Assembly (NCBI GenBank): GCA_963995505.1
Contig: OZ023180.1
Location: forward strand, 14,088,689 to 14,152,688
Direction of reading: 5' to 3'
DNA from: Hypericum androsaemum
Lineage: Eukaryota > Streptophyta > Magnoliopsida > Malpighiales > Hypericaceae
Length of the DNA: 64,000 nucleotides
The position numbers were made by a program, and so were the translations under genes. Below the pieces are notes generated by a model. The model saw only the letters and a list, made by a program, of their open reading frames with translations. It was not told where the DNA came from and searched no databases. Below are positions 46,537-58,205 of this stretch, piece by piece; the first letter of the stretch is position 1, and each line of letters begins with the position of its first letter.

Positions 46537-46834
46537 TGTAAATTAGACAACTTCTTGTGATACTTCTAATACAACTTCTACATTTTGTTTATACAAAGTT
46601 TCTATATATATAGGCAGCTGATGGTGAAGTGCACGTTTCCTCCTGGCAGCAATGGTGAAGTGCTTGGTGAGCTGGCAGCAATGGGGTGGCACATGTAGCA
46701 CATGGTTGCTGGCAGCAATGGGGTGCTTGGGGAGCTTGGAGCTGGCAGCAATGGAGTGGCACATGTAGCACATGGTTGTTGGCAGCAATGGGGTGGCACA
46801 TGTAGCACATGGTTGCTGAGTCAGATCCTTATCA
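46537..46834 (-). repeat. Copia LTR (3' LTR on element strand)
   Basis: 298 bp, TGTAAATTAG...CCTTATCA on the plus strand. Holds tandem units of 'ggcagcaatggggtggcacatgtagcacatggttgct'. Differs from the partner LTR mainly by indels in the 'gagctgggagct' part. Confidence 0.93.
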
Positions 46835-49800
46835 CGCCCCCTCAAGCTGACGGGGGATAACAGTCAGCTTGGACCGAAGATCTTGGAACCGAGCACGAGG
46901 AAGCGGTTTAGTTAGAATATCAGCAGTCTGATCCTTGCCAGAGATATAACAGACTCGAAGATGACCATTAGCAACCCGTTCACGAACAAAGTGAAAATCA
47001 ATCTCCATATGTTTTGACCGCTGATGAAAGACGGGATTGGCTGCTAGGTATGTGGCACCCAAGTTGTCACACCACAAAGTCGGAGGCGTGGCGCATGGTA
47101 GGCCAATCTCTTGAAGCAATGACTGGATCCAGATAATTTCTGAAGCGACAGTGGCTAGAGCACGATATTCTGCTTCCGTGGAGGAGCGAGATACAGACCG
47201 TTGCTTGCGAGAGGTCCAAGAAATCAAATTGGAGCCGAGAAAAATAGCGTAACCAGTCGTAGATCGCTGATCAAGGGGACAACTACCCCAGTCAGCAACC
47301 GAATAACCAGAGATGGAGTGCGTACGAGACGGCTGAAGGAGAAGGCCATAGTGCGCAGTACCCCGAAGGTAGCGCAAAATGCGTTTGACAACAGCCCACT
47401 ATGCTGGAGTGGGACTATGCATAAATTGGGAAGCACGACCAACGGCATACGCAATCTCGGGCCTCGTAACACCAAGATACTGCAAGGAGCCCACGACTTG
47501 GCGATATAATTCCTCATCACAATCATTATCGGTGGGCTGATTCGTATTGGCTAGCACAGCTGGAGTAGCAAGCGGGTTGCAGCCTGTCATCTTCGCCTTC
47601 TCTAAGATGTCAGCAATATATTTGCCCTGGTTTAAGAACAACCCACGGGGCATTCGGGTTGCCTCTAAGCCGAGGAAGTAGCGGAGATAACCAAGATCCT
47701 TTATCGAAAAATGAGTCTGCATGAACTCCAGAAGAGATGTCAAGAGGCTCTGATCATTACCAGTGACTAGGATGTCATCGACATAAATTAATACAAATAT
47801 GCAAACCCGTTTGTTACGAAGGAAAAAGAGGGAAGTGTCGGTATGGGAACCCTGGAAGCCAAACGAATATAGTGCATCTCTGAGACAATGGAACCATGCC
47901 CGAGGAGCCTGCTTTAGGCCATATAATGACTTTTTCAGACAACAAACATGACGAGGCCTGTCCGGATCAACAAAACCAAGTGGTTGCTGCATGTAAACAT
48001 GCTCAGAAAGAGAACCATGGAGGAAAGCATTAGATACATCCAGTTGTCGAATGGGCCAGTTGCCAGCCACGGCAAGAGACAAGATTAGACGAACGGTTGT
48101 TGGTTTGATCACAGGACTGAATGTTTCAGTAAAGTCAACACCTAGTCGTTGTTGGAACCCTTTTGCCACTAGGCGAGCCTTGTAACGGGCAATTGAACCA
48201 TCAGCATTTTGCCTAATACGAAAAACCCACTTGTTGCCCAAAACATTGTATCTTGGATTAGGAGGAATAAGTAGCCACGTGCCATTCTGTAATAGGGTTG
48301 TAATCTCCTCAGCCATTGCCCGTCTCCAATTAGGATCACAGAGGGCTTTGGAATAACACGTCGGAGTAGCTGGAAGTGGAGAAGTGGTGGCTGTATGTGC
48401 TTTAGGTGGAAGCTTTCCTGTCTTTGAACGAGTTACCATCGGATGACCAGATGGAGGAGCGGCCGGTCCGAATGGTGGGGCCTTGGCTGAAAGTCGATGG
48501 GAATATGTGAGGAGGGGCCGTGGTGGGTCTAACTGTGGTTCAGAAGCCGGAGGCCCAGCTGGCAGAGGCGGGCCAGTGAGAGGGGAATCGGGCTGAGCAG
48601 GTGGAATATGAGTGGGTTGGTCGAGCCCATCATCCAAGGGTAGCTCAGTAGATGGTAAATTGAGCGGGTTAGGCTCAGTAGGAGGGGGAGCAGGCTGGGC
48701 CAAAGGGCCAGGCGGGGCCGGTTTAGACGGTAACAAAAATAAGCCTATGAGGTCCATCATGGAAGCGGGAGGTGACTCATGGATACTGGAGTTCGGGACA
48801 CGATTCTTCACAGAGGTCGGATCCTGAAAAGGAAGGACAGATTCATCAAAAATGACATGACGGGACATATAAAAATGAGAGGATACTAAATCAAAGCATC
48901 GATAACCCTTATGTTGCTTGCTGTACCCAAGAAAAACACAAGGAGATGAGCAGGGTTCAAGTTTGTTTTTGGTATAAGGGCGAAGCCATGGGTAACATAA
49001 ACAGCCAATAATGCGTAAATGAGTTAAGGGTGGAGCTTCATTAAAAAGTTTTTCATAGGGTGAAATGTTCGCAAGGAGAGGGGTGGGCATGCGATTGATA
49101 AGATATGCGGCAGAGTAAAAAATAAGATGCCAAAATTTCAGAGGAATAGTAGCATGATGTATGATTGCAAGTCCGGTTTCGACAACATGGCGATGCTTAC
49201 GTTCGGCACACCCATTTTGTTCAGGTGTATAGGGACAGGAAACCCGATGTATAATGCCATGATCAGAGAAATAGGAATTAAGTGGCTGGTATTCTCCCCC
49301 CCAGTCAGATTGGAATTGCTTTATAGGACGGCCAAAATATTTTTCAACTTGAGTACGGAATTTTATAAAGACAGCAAGCAACTCGGATTTACGACGCAAG
49401 AAATATAACCAAATAAACTTACTGAAATGGTCATAGAAAAGAACATAATAACGAAAACCGTCAGAAGAACAAATAGGAGAAGGACCCCAAACATCATTAC
49501 AAATGAGGTCTAAGGGACCCGATACGTGAAAGGAAGACTCTGAAAATGGAAGTTTGTGGATTTTACTGACACCACATCCATGACAGACATATGACATTTT
49601 ATTGGAAAAGGAAATAGATGCATTGCGAAGAGCAGATTTGACGACAGAAAAACCCGCATGACCAAGCCGCTGATGCCAGAGATCAAGAGACGGATTGACA
49701 GACGCAACATTGACACGAGGTGGAGTGGACTGGATCGGAAGAGAGTAGAGCCCGTTGTTACTCTGGCCTTGGTACAGTATTGCCTTTGTAACCTGATCTT

Positions 49801-51145
49801 TCACAAAAAAATGCTTACCACAAAACTCAATAGTAATAGGATTATCACGAGTCAATGCACTCAATGAAATCAAGTTAGTGCTGGCATTAGGAACATGTAG
49901 GACACGAGATAGCGAAATATGAGAGTTGGACAAGGGAAATGACAAATGGCCAGTGGACGAAATAGGAAGAGATTGGCCATTACCAAAGGTGACTTCATCG
50001 GGGCCCGAGTATTCGGAATGAATGGCTAATTGACCAAGATCCGACGTCAAGTGATGAGTTGTTCCTGAATCCAGTATCCATTGAGAGTCCCGAGGAGAAG
50101 AGGCATGATGGACCTGTGGAGCGGACCGATTAGAGCGTCGGGCCGAAGGACAGTAGCGGGAAATATGCCCAAAGCCACGACAATTATGGCATTGAACTTC
50201 GGGGTTAGTGCCAGGTCCAGAATAGTTGCTGCTGTCCCTTCTTGGACCATTGGACCCACGGCCCAACATATCAGAAGGGCGAGAGCCCAGAATGCCGGCT
50301 CCTCCAGGGTAATTGGGTGGCCCGTCATTCCACCCACCAGAATAATCGGGCCAAGAGGACCCTCGACCTTCAGAGTGTCCTCGACCGCTGCGGGAGGAGG
50401 GTCGGCCGCTACGAGAAGAGCCGCCGCCGCGCCCACTAGTCCGAGCACCAAAGTTGACAGAAGGAACCATGTCAGAGGAGGGCGAATTGAACCGCTGCAA
50501 ATTCATCTCTTCACTGAGCAACTGGGCGTGAAGAGCAGCGAGAGAGACAGATTTGTTGCGAGACTCAACGTTGCGAGCAAATGGCAGGTATTCCTCCGGG
50601 AGACCAGCCAAAATGTGATCGGCCAAGTCATCCTCAGCCATCGGAGAACCAAACGCAGTCAATTGGTCTCCTAAGGTTTTGGCACGAAGGAGATAAGCAT
50701 CAACAGAATCTGTCCCTTTGCGAAGACCATTAACGGCGGTACGGATTCGCTTGATGTGGGACCGAGAGCTTGCAGCATATACCTGGGCAAGGCGTTGCCA
50801 GGCTTTGCGAGCAGTTTCACATCCGACAATCTGAGGAAGGAGTTCATTTGAGAGCGAGAAGGTAATCAACGACAGGACTTTTTGGTCCTCCTGGTACCAG
50901 GTCTCGTAGGCAGGGTTCAAAACCAGTACGGGTTCGGAGGTGATTGCTTCGGAGGTAAGGGACGACGTGGCTTCAGTGTCAGTGGCCACGATCATTAGAG
51001 ACGGAATGACAGAGGAACCATCATCGTGATGGTATAGGCCTTTACTGCGGAGCATGGGCTCGAGTTGCAGCTTCCATAAGAGGTAATTTTCAGAGGTTAG
51101 GAGTTGCTTGAATGGAGGAATAGATAGCTCAATTTTGGTGGACAT
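46832..51145 (-). pseudogene. Copia gag-pol polyprotein with one in-frame stop
   Basis: A single frame of 1438 codons from ATG 51145. Order: gag (1-about 300), zinc knuckle CHNCRGFGHISRYC (about 318), protease WILDSGTTHHLTS (about 355), integrase zinc finger HQRLGHAGF...CHGCG (about 485), integrase core D in ICNDVWGP (about 549), D in FQSDWGGEY (about 615), E in PEQNGCAERKHR (about 645), RT from NKWVFRIRQNADG to the YVDDILVTG box (about 1120), and RNase H with STTGYAIFLG, RSSTEAEYRAL and WCDNLGATYL. Integrase before RT is the Ty1/copia order. The one break is TAG at 47399-47401, between RT and RNase H (after MHSPTPA, before WAVVKRI). Without it the frame is complete. Confidence 0.95.
46835..46860 (-). 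other. Copia polypurine tract
   Basis: The minus strand reads TTGAGGGGGCG directly before the 3' LTR, the usual place for the plus-strand primer. Confidence 0.7.
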
Positions 51146-51214
51146 GGTGATAGGAATGAAGAGGAACCGAGAGAAGAGAAAGGCAGGAGCAGTTCGATTA
51201 GAACAAAAAAAGAG

Positions 51215-51226
51215 GCTCTGATACCA
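51215..51226 (-). other. Copia primer-binding site
   Basis: The minus strand reads TGGTATCAGAGC, the canonical initiator-Met tRNA primer site, abutting the 5' LTR directly. Confidence 0.93.
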
Positions 51227-51538
51227 TGTAAATTAGACAACTTCTTATGATACTTCTAATACAACTTCTACATTTTGTTTATACAAAGTTTCTATATATA
51301 TAGGCAGCTGATGGTGAAGTGCACGTTTCCTCCTGGCAGCAATGGTGAAGTGCTTGGTGAGCTGGGAGCTGGGAGCTGGCAGCAATGGGGTGGCACATGT
51401 AGCACATGGTTGCTGGCAGCAACGGGGTGCTTGGTGAGCTGGGAGCTGGCAGCAATGGAGTGGCACATGTAGCACATGGTTGTTGGCAGCAATGGGGTGG
51501 CACATGTAGCACATGGTTGCTGAGTCAGATCCTTATCA
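51227..51538 (-). repeat. Copia LTR (5' LTR on element strand)
   Basis: 312 bp, TGTAAATTAG...CCTTATCA on the plus strand, followed by the target duplicate ATCTT. On the minus strand it would hold the element's promoter. Confidence 0.93.
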
Positions 51539-52937
51539 ATCTTGTATTTGGGAGTACCCCATTTGTGCCAATGGGTGTGTTTGGGTCTACTGTTCCTGTT
51601 CTGACACTTGGTTCCATATCCAAGAGATGGGTTGTTCCTGGCTGGCGACTTGGTTGGATTGTCGCAACTGATCCTAATGGCATCATTCAAGATTCTGGGG
51701 TATGTATATGTCTTTTTCTTCTGCAGTTCTTAATAGATCTAAGAATATACACTTGCAGAAACGGTCCGACGAATTTACGTTACATTGTTTCCTGGTGTTT
51801 GACAGCTTGCAGATTCAATCAAAAGGGTCATTGGTTTTGTACCTGATGCTCCAACATTCATTCAGGTTAGATTCAATCAAAAGGGTCATTGGTTTTGTAC
51901 CTGATGCTCCAACATTCATTCAGGTTAATTTTAAAGTATCCATTTTAACATCCTAAAACATGTACAAAATCTGGTGAAGTAGCCACCAAAAAGCTACACA
52001 ATTATCCTGGATATGTCCTTTTGCAATGCTAATCATACTAATGATGATTTTAATGATGGGAAGTTGCTTTCAGCTTCCGATCCGTGCCAGATTAGCTTTG
52101 CTTACAAACTTTGTTGGTTGCCTAAAATCAGGCAGCAATTCCGCAATTGATTGAGAAAACCAAGGAGGATTTCTTTTCGAGGATTAAAAACATCCTGAAA
52201 GACGCTGCAGAGATATGTTATGACAGGATTCGGGACATCCCTTGCATTACTTGCTACACAAAACCCGAAGGTTCAATGTTTGTAATGGTATGCATGCGCA
52301 TCACAGAAAAGTTATCGAAGTTCTTCAATGTTGGCTCTTTTCAGATAACAAACCTGCAACATATTTCAGGTAAAAATTGACATGGCACTACTTGAAGACA
52401 TTACTGATGATTTAGACTTCAGTTACAAGCTAGCGAAGGAGGAATCGGTCATTGTTCTACCAGGTAACTAAAGCACCATCCTCTTTGAATAGTTTTGCTC
52501 TGCGGCCTGTTTGGTCTGCTCCCGCGTGTTCTAGTCGCTTAAAAAGGAATGTTAGTTCTTATAAACGGAAGGAAAGACGAAATATGGGGTGCTACAATTG
52601 TCTTTAATGAGCTCTCTTGCTATCGCTTCTACAGATTTGGCATACAAGAGAAATTACATATGCCTTAAAACTTTATACATTCCGTTTTGGTGTGGCTCTA
52701 TTGTTGCATTCATAGGACTCGGTCAAGGAAAACCGAACACTTGACCGCTCGGACCAACAACTTGTTTGTTATATCTAGCACGTATAAGTTGATGCTCTTG
52801 CTGAAAGATGCACTTGTTTGTCGTGCAGGTTCAACTGTGGGGATGAAGAACTGGATCCGGGCATCGAGCCTTCCCTGCTTGAAGATGGCCTCGGAAGGGT
52901 CAAATCCTTCTGTGGAAGGCATGCCAAGAAAGCTTAA

Positions 52938-53587
52938 TTATCAGTCAACCTGTAGCAGGATTTAGTCCAGAGCTGCCGGGAATCAATAGTTGACCGTTGA
53001 TTCTGATGCCTTTCAGGAAACTTCAGGAATACTACACTTCTCGGTGAAGCAGAGTAATTGTTTCCTCAAAATAAATAAACATGGGAATAAGAACAACAGG
53101 GGATCATCAACCTCGCGTTGACTCCCGAACTACAATGTTATGTTTTCGCAATGAACTACAAAAATTATGTATTTGCATGTATCATAGTTGAATAATTACC
53201 ATCATTGTGAGAGTTTTGTCGTCAATTCGAAAAGTCATACTTAATCCGGATCAGTGGATTTTCGGATTCGTTTTTATTTCAACCAAAAATTTCGGGCATT
53301 TATTAAATTAGAATGACTATAAATAGGGGTCAGCAGTATTAAGTTTATATAACAAAACTTTGCCAGCGTCGTCGATATTTTTATATCTTCAAGTAGATCT
53401 TGCACCATAGGTAGGACAAAATGTGAATGCGCGTCACTGACTCCAGTTGTCCATACTCCCATAATATACTCAATTTAGAAGTATAATATATTCAATAAGT
53501 ATATTTTTATAGGAAACGTAAGACAAAGTTTGCAACATAGAAAGGAATCTTTTTCGTGGCGGCCAAGGGAAAGAACGGTTCCCGCTG
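52938..53587. other. 3' flank of copy C, running into copy D
   Basis: Same flank as after copy B up to '...aataaatatcttgaaattaaa', then an abrupt junction at about 53609-53612 to 'acaacaaccgcacaaaac', the leader found just after the TATA box in copy B. Confidence 0.8.
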
Positions 53588-53648
53588 AAATAAATATCTT
53601 GAAATTAAAACAACAACCGCACAAAACTACACCGGAGCAACAACACAC

Positions 53649-56371
53649 ATGGAGAACGGTTCAAAGAAATGGGGATTTCAGGTGAAGAAGAAGGAAGGGG
53701 ATGAGCCGAGGTCGTCTTCTTCGTCGTCGCGAATAAATATCCGAGAAGTTCTGGGAACTCTGACGGGGAAACTTAACAAGGAAGACAAAAGGGCCGTCAT
53801 CCCCCTTGGCCACGGCGACCCTTCTGCCTTCCCCTGCTTCCGCACCACTCCCCTCGCCGAAGATGCCATCGTCGACGCCGTCCGCTCCGGGAAATACAAC
53901 CACTATAGCCATGATAAAACCGGCCTTCTTCCTGCCAGGAGGTAACCCCACTTCTTCTTTTCTTTCTTCGTTTACTACTATTATACAGTCGGTTGGATCA
54001 CATGATATTACATATTGAGTCTAATGTGAATCGGAGAGTTATGAACTTAAGTTATTTTAAAGTTTTGGGTTGGATACCATATAAGAATTTCAATATTCTA
54101 TCCTACTTCTTTTCTTTCTTCGTTTACTGGAAGACAGTCGGTCGGATCATGATTCTAATATACGGGTCGGAGAATTCTTAGCATACGTTGTTTTAAGGTT
54201 TTGGGTTGGATACCATATAAATTTTTTGATATTTTATCCAAAATTTGAATGCAATGAGTAGGTAGATCTTCCACACTTATAAATCATCCCAACACACCTG
54301 CTATTTCCGATGCGGGATTCTCTCTGATTCCATTGTAGAAGATGTATACCCACCTCTTCAATTGTTTTAATTGCTTAGTTTTCCTCTTGTTGCTCCCCTT
54401 GAGCAAATTGGTCTATTGTCTTACCTGAAGTTATTCCTGTTATCAATAAAATCTTCACTTACTAAAAGAATGTATACCTCTTCCCTTTCATCCTGGTGTT
54501 TACATACATGTCGATGGGATTGATGACGTGTTAATCCCGCAGGTCAGTTGCGGAGTACCTCAGTCTTGACCTTCCGTACAAGTTGAACCCTGGTGATGTA
54601 TTTCTCACACTCGGATGCATACAAGCAATAGATATTACAATAGCAGCACTTGACCGACCTGGTGGCAACATTCTGTTTCCAAGGCCTGGTTACCCGTACT
54701 ATGAGGTCCGGGCTGGACATAGCCAACTCGAAGTTCGGCAATTTGATCTTCTCCCGGACAAGGGCTGGGAAGTCGACCTTGATGGTGTTGAGGCTTTGGC
54801 AGACGAGAACACTGTTGCAATGGTCATTATTAACCCTGGCAATCCTTGTGGAAGCGTCTACAGCTACGAGCATTTACAAAAAGTGTGTTTCATCTTTCAT
54901 TTTGTCTTCTGAGTTTATGTTGTTGTGTCTTTGTCTGACATGCCATTGTGATGTTTCAGGTGGCCGAGACAGCTAGAAAGCTCGGGATATTGGTGATCGC
55001 TGACGAGGTGTACGGACATCTTGTATTTGGGAGTACCCCATTTGTGCCAATGGGTGTTTTTGGGTCTACTGTTCCTGTTCTGACACTTGGTTCCATATCC
55101 AAGAGATGGGTTGTTCCTGGCTGGCGACTTGGTTGGATTGTCGCAACTGATCCTAATGGCATCATTCAAGACTCTGGGGTATGTATATGTCTTTTTCTAC
55201 TGCAGTTCTTAATAGATCTAAGAATATACACTTGTAGAAACGGTCCGATGAATTTACGTTACATTGTTTCCTGGTGTTTGACAGCTTGCTGATTCAATCA
55301 AAAGGGTCATTGGTTTTGTACCTGATGCTCCAACATTCATTCAGGTTAATTTTAAAGTATCCATTTTAACATCCTAAAACATGTACAAAATCTGGTGAAG
55401 TAGCCACCAAAAAGCTACACAATTGTCCTGGATATGCCCTTTTGCAATGCTAATCATACTAATGATGATTTTAATGATGGGAAGTTGCTTTCAGCTTCCG
55501 ATCCATGCCAGATTATTAGCTTTGCTTACGAACTTTGTTGGTTGCCTAAAATCAGGCAGCAATTCCGCAATTGATTGAGAATACCAAAGAGGATTTCTTT
55601 TCGAGGATTAAAAACGTCCTGAAAGACGCTGCAGAGATATGTTATGACAGGATTCGGGACATCCCTTGCATTACTTGCTACACAAAACCCGAAGGTTCAA
55701 TGTTTGTAATGGTATGCATGCGCATCACAGAAAAGTTATCGAAGTTCTTCAATGTTGGCTCTTTTCAGATAACAAACCTGCAACATATTTCAGGTAAAAA
55801 TTGACATGGCACTACTTGAAGACATTACTGATGATTTAGACTTCAGTTACAAGCTAGCGAAGGAGGAATCGGTCATTGTTCTACCAGGTAACTAAAGCAC
55901 CATCCTCTTTGAATAGTTTTGCTCTGCGGCCTGTTTGGTCTGCTCCCACGTGTTCTAGTCGCTTAAAAAGGAATGTTAGTTCTTATAAACGAAAGGAAAG
56001 ACGAAATATGGGGTGCTACGATTGTCTTTAATGAGCTCTCTTGCTATCGCTCCTACAGATTTGGCATACAAGAGAAACTACATATGCCTTAAAACTTTAT
56101 ACATTCTGTTTTGGTGTGGCTCTATTGTTGCATTCATAGGACTAGGTCAAGGAAAACCGAACACTTTACCGCTCGGACCAACAACTTGTTTGTTATATCT
56201 AGCACATATAAGTTGATGCTCTTGCTGAAAGATGCACTTGTTTGTCGTGCAGGTTCAACTATGGGGATGAAGAACTGGATCCGGGTAACATTCGGCATCG
56301 AGCCTTCCCTGCTTGAAGATGGCCTCAGAAGGATCAAATCCTTCTGTGGAAGGCATGCCAAGAAAGCTTAA
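53649..56371 (+). CDS. Tyrosine/nicotianamine aminotransferase-like protein, copy D
   Basis: Seven exons: 53649-53941, 54543-54882, 54960-55178, 55285-55344, 55556-55711, 55794-55887, 56253-56371. 1281 bases, 426 residues, all splice sites GT-AG, no internal stop. All catalytic motifs of copy B are kept ([22 protein letters not shown] with PLP lysine 259). Differs from B at scattered residues, e.g. [20 protein letters not shown], and [10 protein letters not shown]. There is no 58-bp exon 4 duplication. Intron 1 is of the B type. Only about 37 bases of native leader remain before the ATG, joined to the 3' flank of C; the usual TATA box is missing, so expression is uncertain. Confidence 0.9.
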
Positions 56372-56900
56372 TTATCAGTCAACCTGTATCAGGATTTAGT
56401 CCAGAGCTGCCGGGAATCAATAGTTGACCGTTGATTCTCATGCCTTTCAGGAAACTTCAGGACTTCTTCACTTCTCGGTGAAGCAGAGTAATTGTTTCCT
56501 CAAAATAAATAAACATGGAATAAGAACAACAGGGGATCATCAACCTCGCGTTGACTCCCGAACTACATTGTTATGTTTTAGCAATGAACTACAAAAGTTA
56601 TGTATTTGCATGTATCATGGTTGAATAATTACCATTATCGTGAGAGTTTTGTCGTCAATTCGAAAAGTCATACTTAATCCGGATCAGTGGATGTTCGGAT
56701 TCGTTTTTATTTCAACCAAAAATTAGAATGACTATAAATAGGGGTCAGCAGTATTAAGTTTATATAACAAAACTTTGCCAGCGTCGTCGATATTTTTATA
56801 TCTTCAAGTAGATCTTGCACCATAGGTAGGACAAAATGTGAATGCGCGTCACTGACTCCAGTTGTCCATACTCCATAATATACTCAATTTAGAAGTATAA
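56372..56900. other. 3' flank of copy D
   Basis: Duplicate of the flank after B, with a small deletion near 56721. Leads to the MULE insertion at 56910. Confidence 0.75.
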
Positions 56901-57248
56901 TATATTCAAGAAAAAAGTACACTTAAGTACCATGTAGTATCATGAAAAATCAAGTCAGTATATTGTGGTTTAAAACGTATCAATTGAGTCAAACTTATTC
57001 CAATTAACATCAATTAAAGGCCCGGGTAGCTACCCGAACCCTGCCCGTCTTACCCGGACCTTGCCCTGCCACGTGGACTAGCCACATCAGATTTCTCTGA
57101 TGACGTAGTTGTCTCTCCTCCCTCATTCTCTCTCCTCTCATCATCTTTTTCATCATCATCTTCTTCTTCTTCTTCTTTCAACACAGCAAACCGAGCAAAA
57201 CCCACATAGAACAAAACCTAAAAAAATTAAAAAGTGGAAGAAAGGGGA

Positions 57249-57637
57249 TGTGATACCCCGAAAATGATTTGTACTGTTTGAAATGCTTAAGTGATTTGAT
57301 TTGACTATCCATCTCAAAAAGGTGCACCTTCTTTTCTGGCACACATCTTGAGAGAACTCCAATGTTAAATGCGTTTGGCCAGGAGTAGGATCAGGATAGG
57401 TGACTGTTTGAAATGCTTAAGTGATTTGATTTGACTATCCATCTCAACAAGGTGCACCTTCTTTTCTGGCACACATCTTCAGAGAACTCCAATGTTAAAT
57501 GCGTTTGGCCGGGAGTAGGATCAGGATGGGTGACCTCCAGGGAAGTTTTCCAGGGTGCGTGCGAGTGAGGACAAAGTATGCTGGAAAAGACCTGTGTTGG
57601 TCTGTGGAACCAGTCGGTTAAATCACGGGGCGTTACA
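57249..57637 (+). mobile_element. Cassandra-like TRIM solo LTR with 5S-rRNA-like segment
   Basis: Flanked by GGGGA duplicates (57244-57248 and 57638-57642). Begins TGTGATACCCCG and ends GGGGCGTTACA, the terminal style of Cassandra LTRs. It holds a 5S-rRNA-like stretch: 'gagaactccaatgttaaatgcgtttggcc', 'gagtagga', then 'aggatgggtgacctcc' and 'gggaagt' (about 57480-57555), the internal Pol III promoter part of 5S RNA. A 130-bp segment is tandemly duplicated (57273-57402, 57403-57532), so the A-box-like region occurs twice and the C-box-like end once intact. Inserted in the MULE. Confidence 0.8.
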
Positions 57638-57779
57638 GGGGATTTGGAGTAGGATCCAATCGAAAAAATCAAAAAAGAGGTTTCAATTAAACGCACTTCA
57701 ATTTTCCTCTCTCGTGGCTGACAAGAGGCTTCAATGGCGACGTCGTTGGTTTTTTTCATGAACTGGATTCCCGGCGGGA

Positions 57780-58205
57780 CAGTGGGTGCTGCGTGGTGAT
57801 GAGCATGGCCACGAATCCATGATGGAAGAAGAAAATCCCCACTTAATTACCAAAGATCCACACCGTAAGAACACCTCGACGGGATCTCTGAAAGAACGTC
57901 GGGATCTTGCCAGCGGTGAGCCTCTCGCTGTCGTAAAACACCCCGATAGAGCTCTTGCCGCAGTAGTCGATCCCAAGCTTCCAGTTGGGGTTGTCGGCGT
58001 GGACGGCAACGCCGAACGCGGCGAGACAGGACCGGCGAGGGAGAGGTTCAGGCCGGAGATGGCAAACGACTCGATCGAGTACCGTGGAGCCTTAGGGCAG
58101 ACGACGAAGTAAAAAACCCCAGCGGCAATGGCGAGGACTAGGATGAGGGAGAGGATGACGGAGAGGAGGCAGCATAAGCACCATCGGCGGTGAACCCGAA
58201 CAAGG
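57780..58205 (-). pseudogene. NDR1/HIN1-like (LEA2) gene fragment
   Basis: Minus strand: CLCCLLSVILSLILVLAIAA, a membrane segment, then FYFVVCPKAPRYSIESFAIS and GLNLSLAGPVS; after a frame shift VAVHADNPNWKLGIDYCGKS, IGVFYDSERLTAGKIPTFFQ. A cytosolic Cys-rich start, one membrane anchor and an N-P-N-x-K-x-G-I-x-Y motif are the NHL/LEA2 plan (plasma-membrane stress and defence proteins). It is truncated and frameshifted, and inside a MULE, so read as captured DNA. Confidence 0.72.

Larger units (their letters stand above)
46537..51538 (-). mobile_element. Nearly intact Ty1/copia retrotransposon
   Basis: About 5.0 kb, minus strand, flanked by the 5-bp duplication ATCTT (46532-46536 and 51539-51543). 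Both LTRs begin TG and end CA. The initiator-tRNA primer site and a purine tract are present. One long polyprotein frame has a single internal stop. LTRs are highly similar, so the insertion is fairly young. The unfilled site is in copies B and D. The lineage is uncertain; the short LTRs and single frame fit several plant copia lineages. Confidence 0.96.
45287..52967 (+). pseudogene. Aminotransferase copy C, split by a copia insertion
   Basis: Exons: 45287-45576, 46057-46396, exon 3 in two parts (46474-46536 and 51544-51699, interrupted by the retrotransposon 46537-51538 and its target duplicate), 51806-51865, 52132-52287, 52370-52463, 52829-52967 (frameshifted). The insertion falls in the codons for YGHL, before the PLP lysine. 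In exon 7 ten bases present in B and D (the 'taacattcgg' after ATCCGGG) are missing, which replaces the end [10 protein letters not shown] by an unrelated tail. Two independent hits make this a pseudogene. Exon 2 resembles D (PRPGYP-type, LPDKG), while exons 3-7 resemble B, including the 58-bp duplication. Intron 1 is of a third type with four or so degenerate repeats. Confidence 0.93.

Noticed and set aside
46537..46845. Frames rich in Cys, His and Pro (CCQQPCATCATPLLP-like)
   Set aside because: Translation of tandem units in the copia LTR, seen also in the other LTR.
57480..57560. Possible functional 5S rRNA gene
   Set aside because: Only the internal-promoter part resembles 5S, the 5' half is unrelated, and it lies within LTR ends with a target duplication; Cassandra-like LTR is the better reading.
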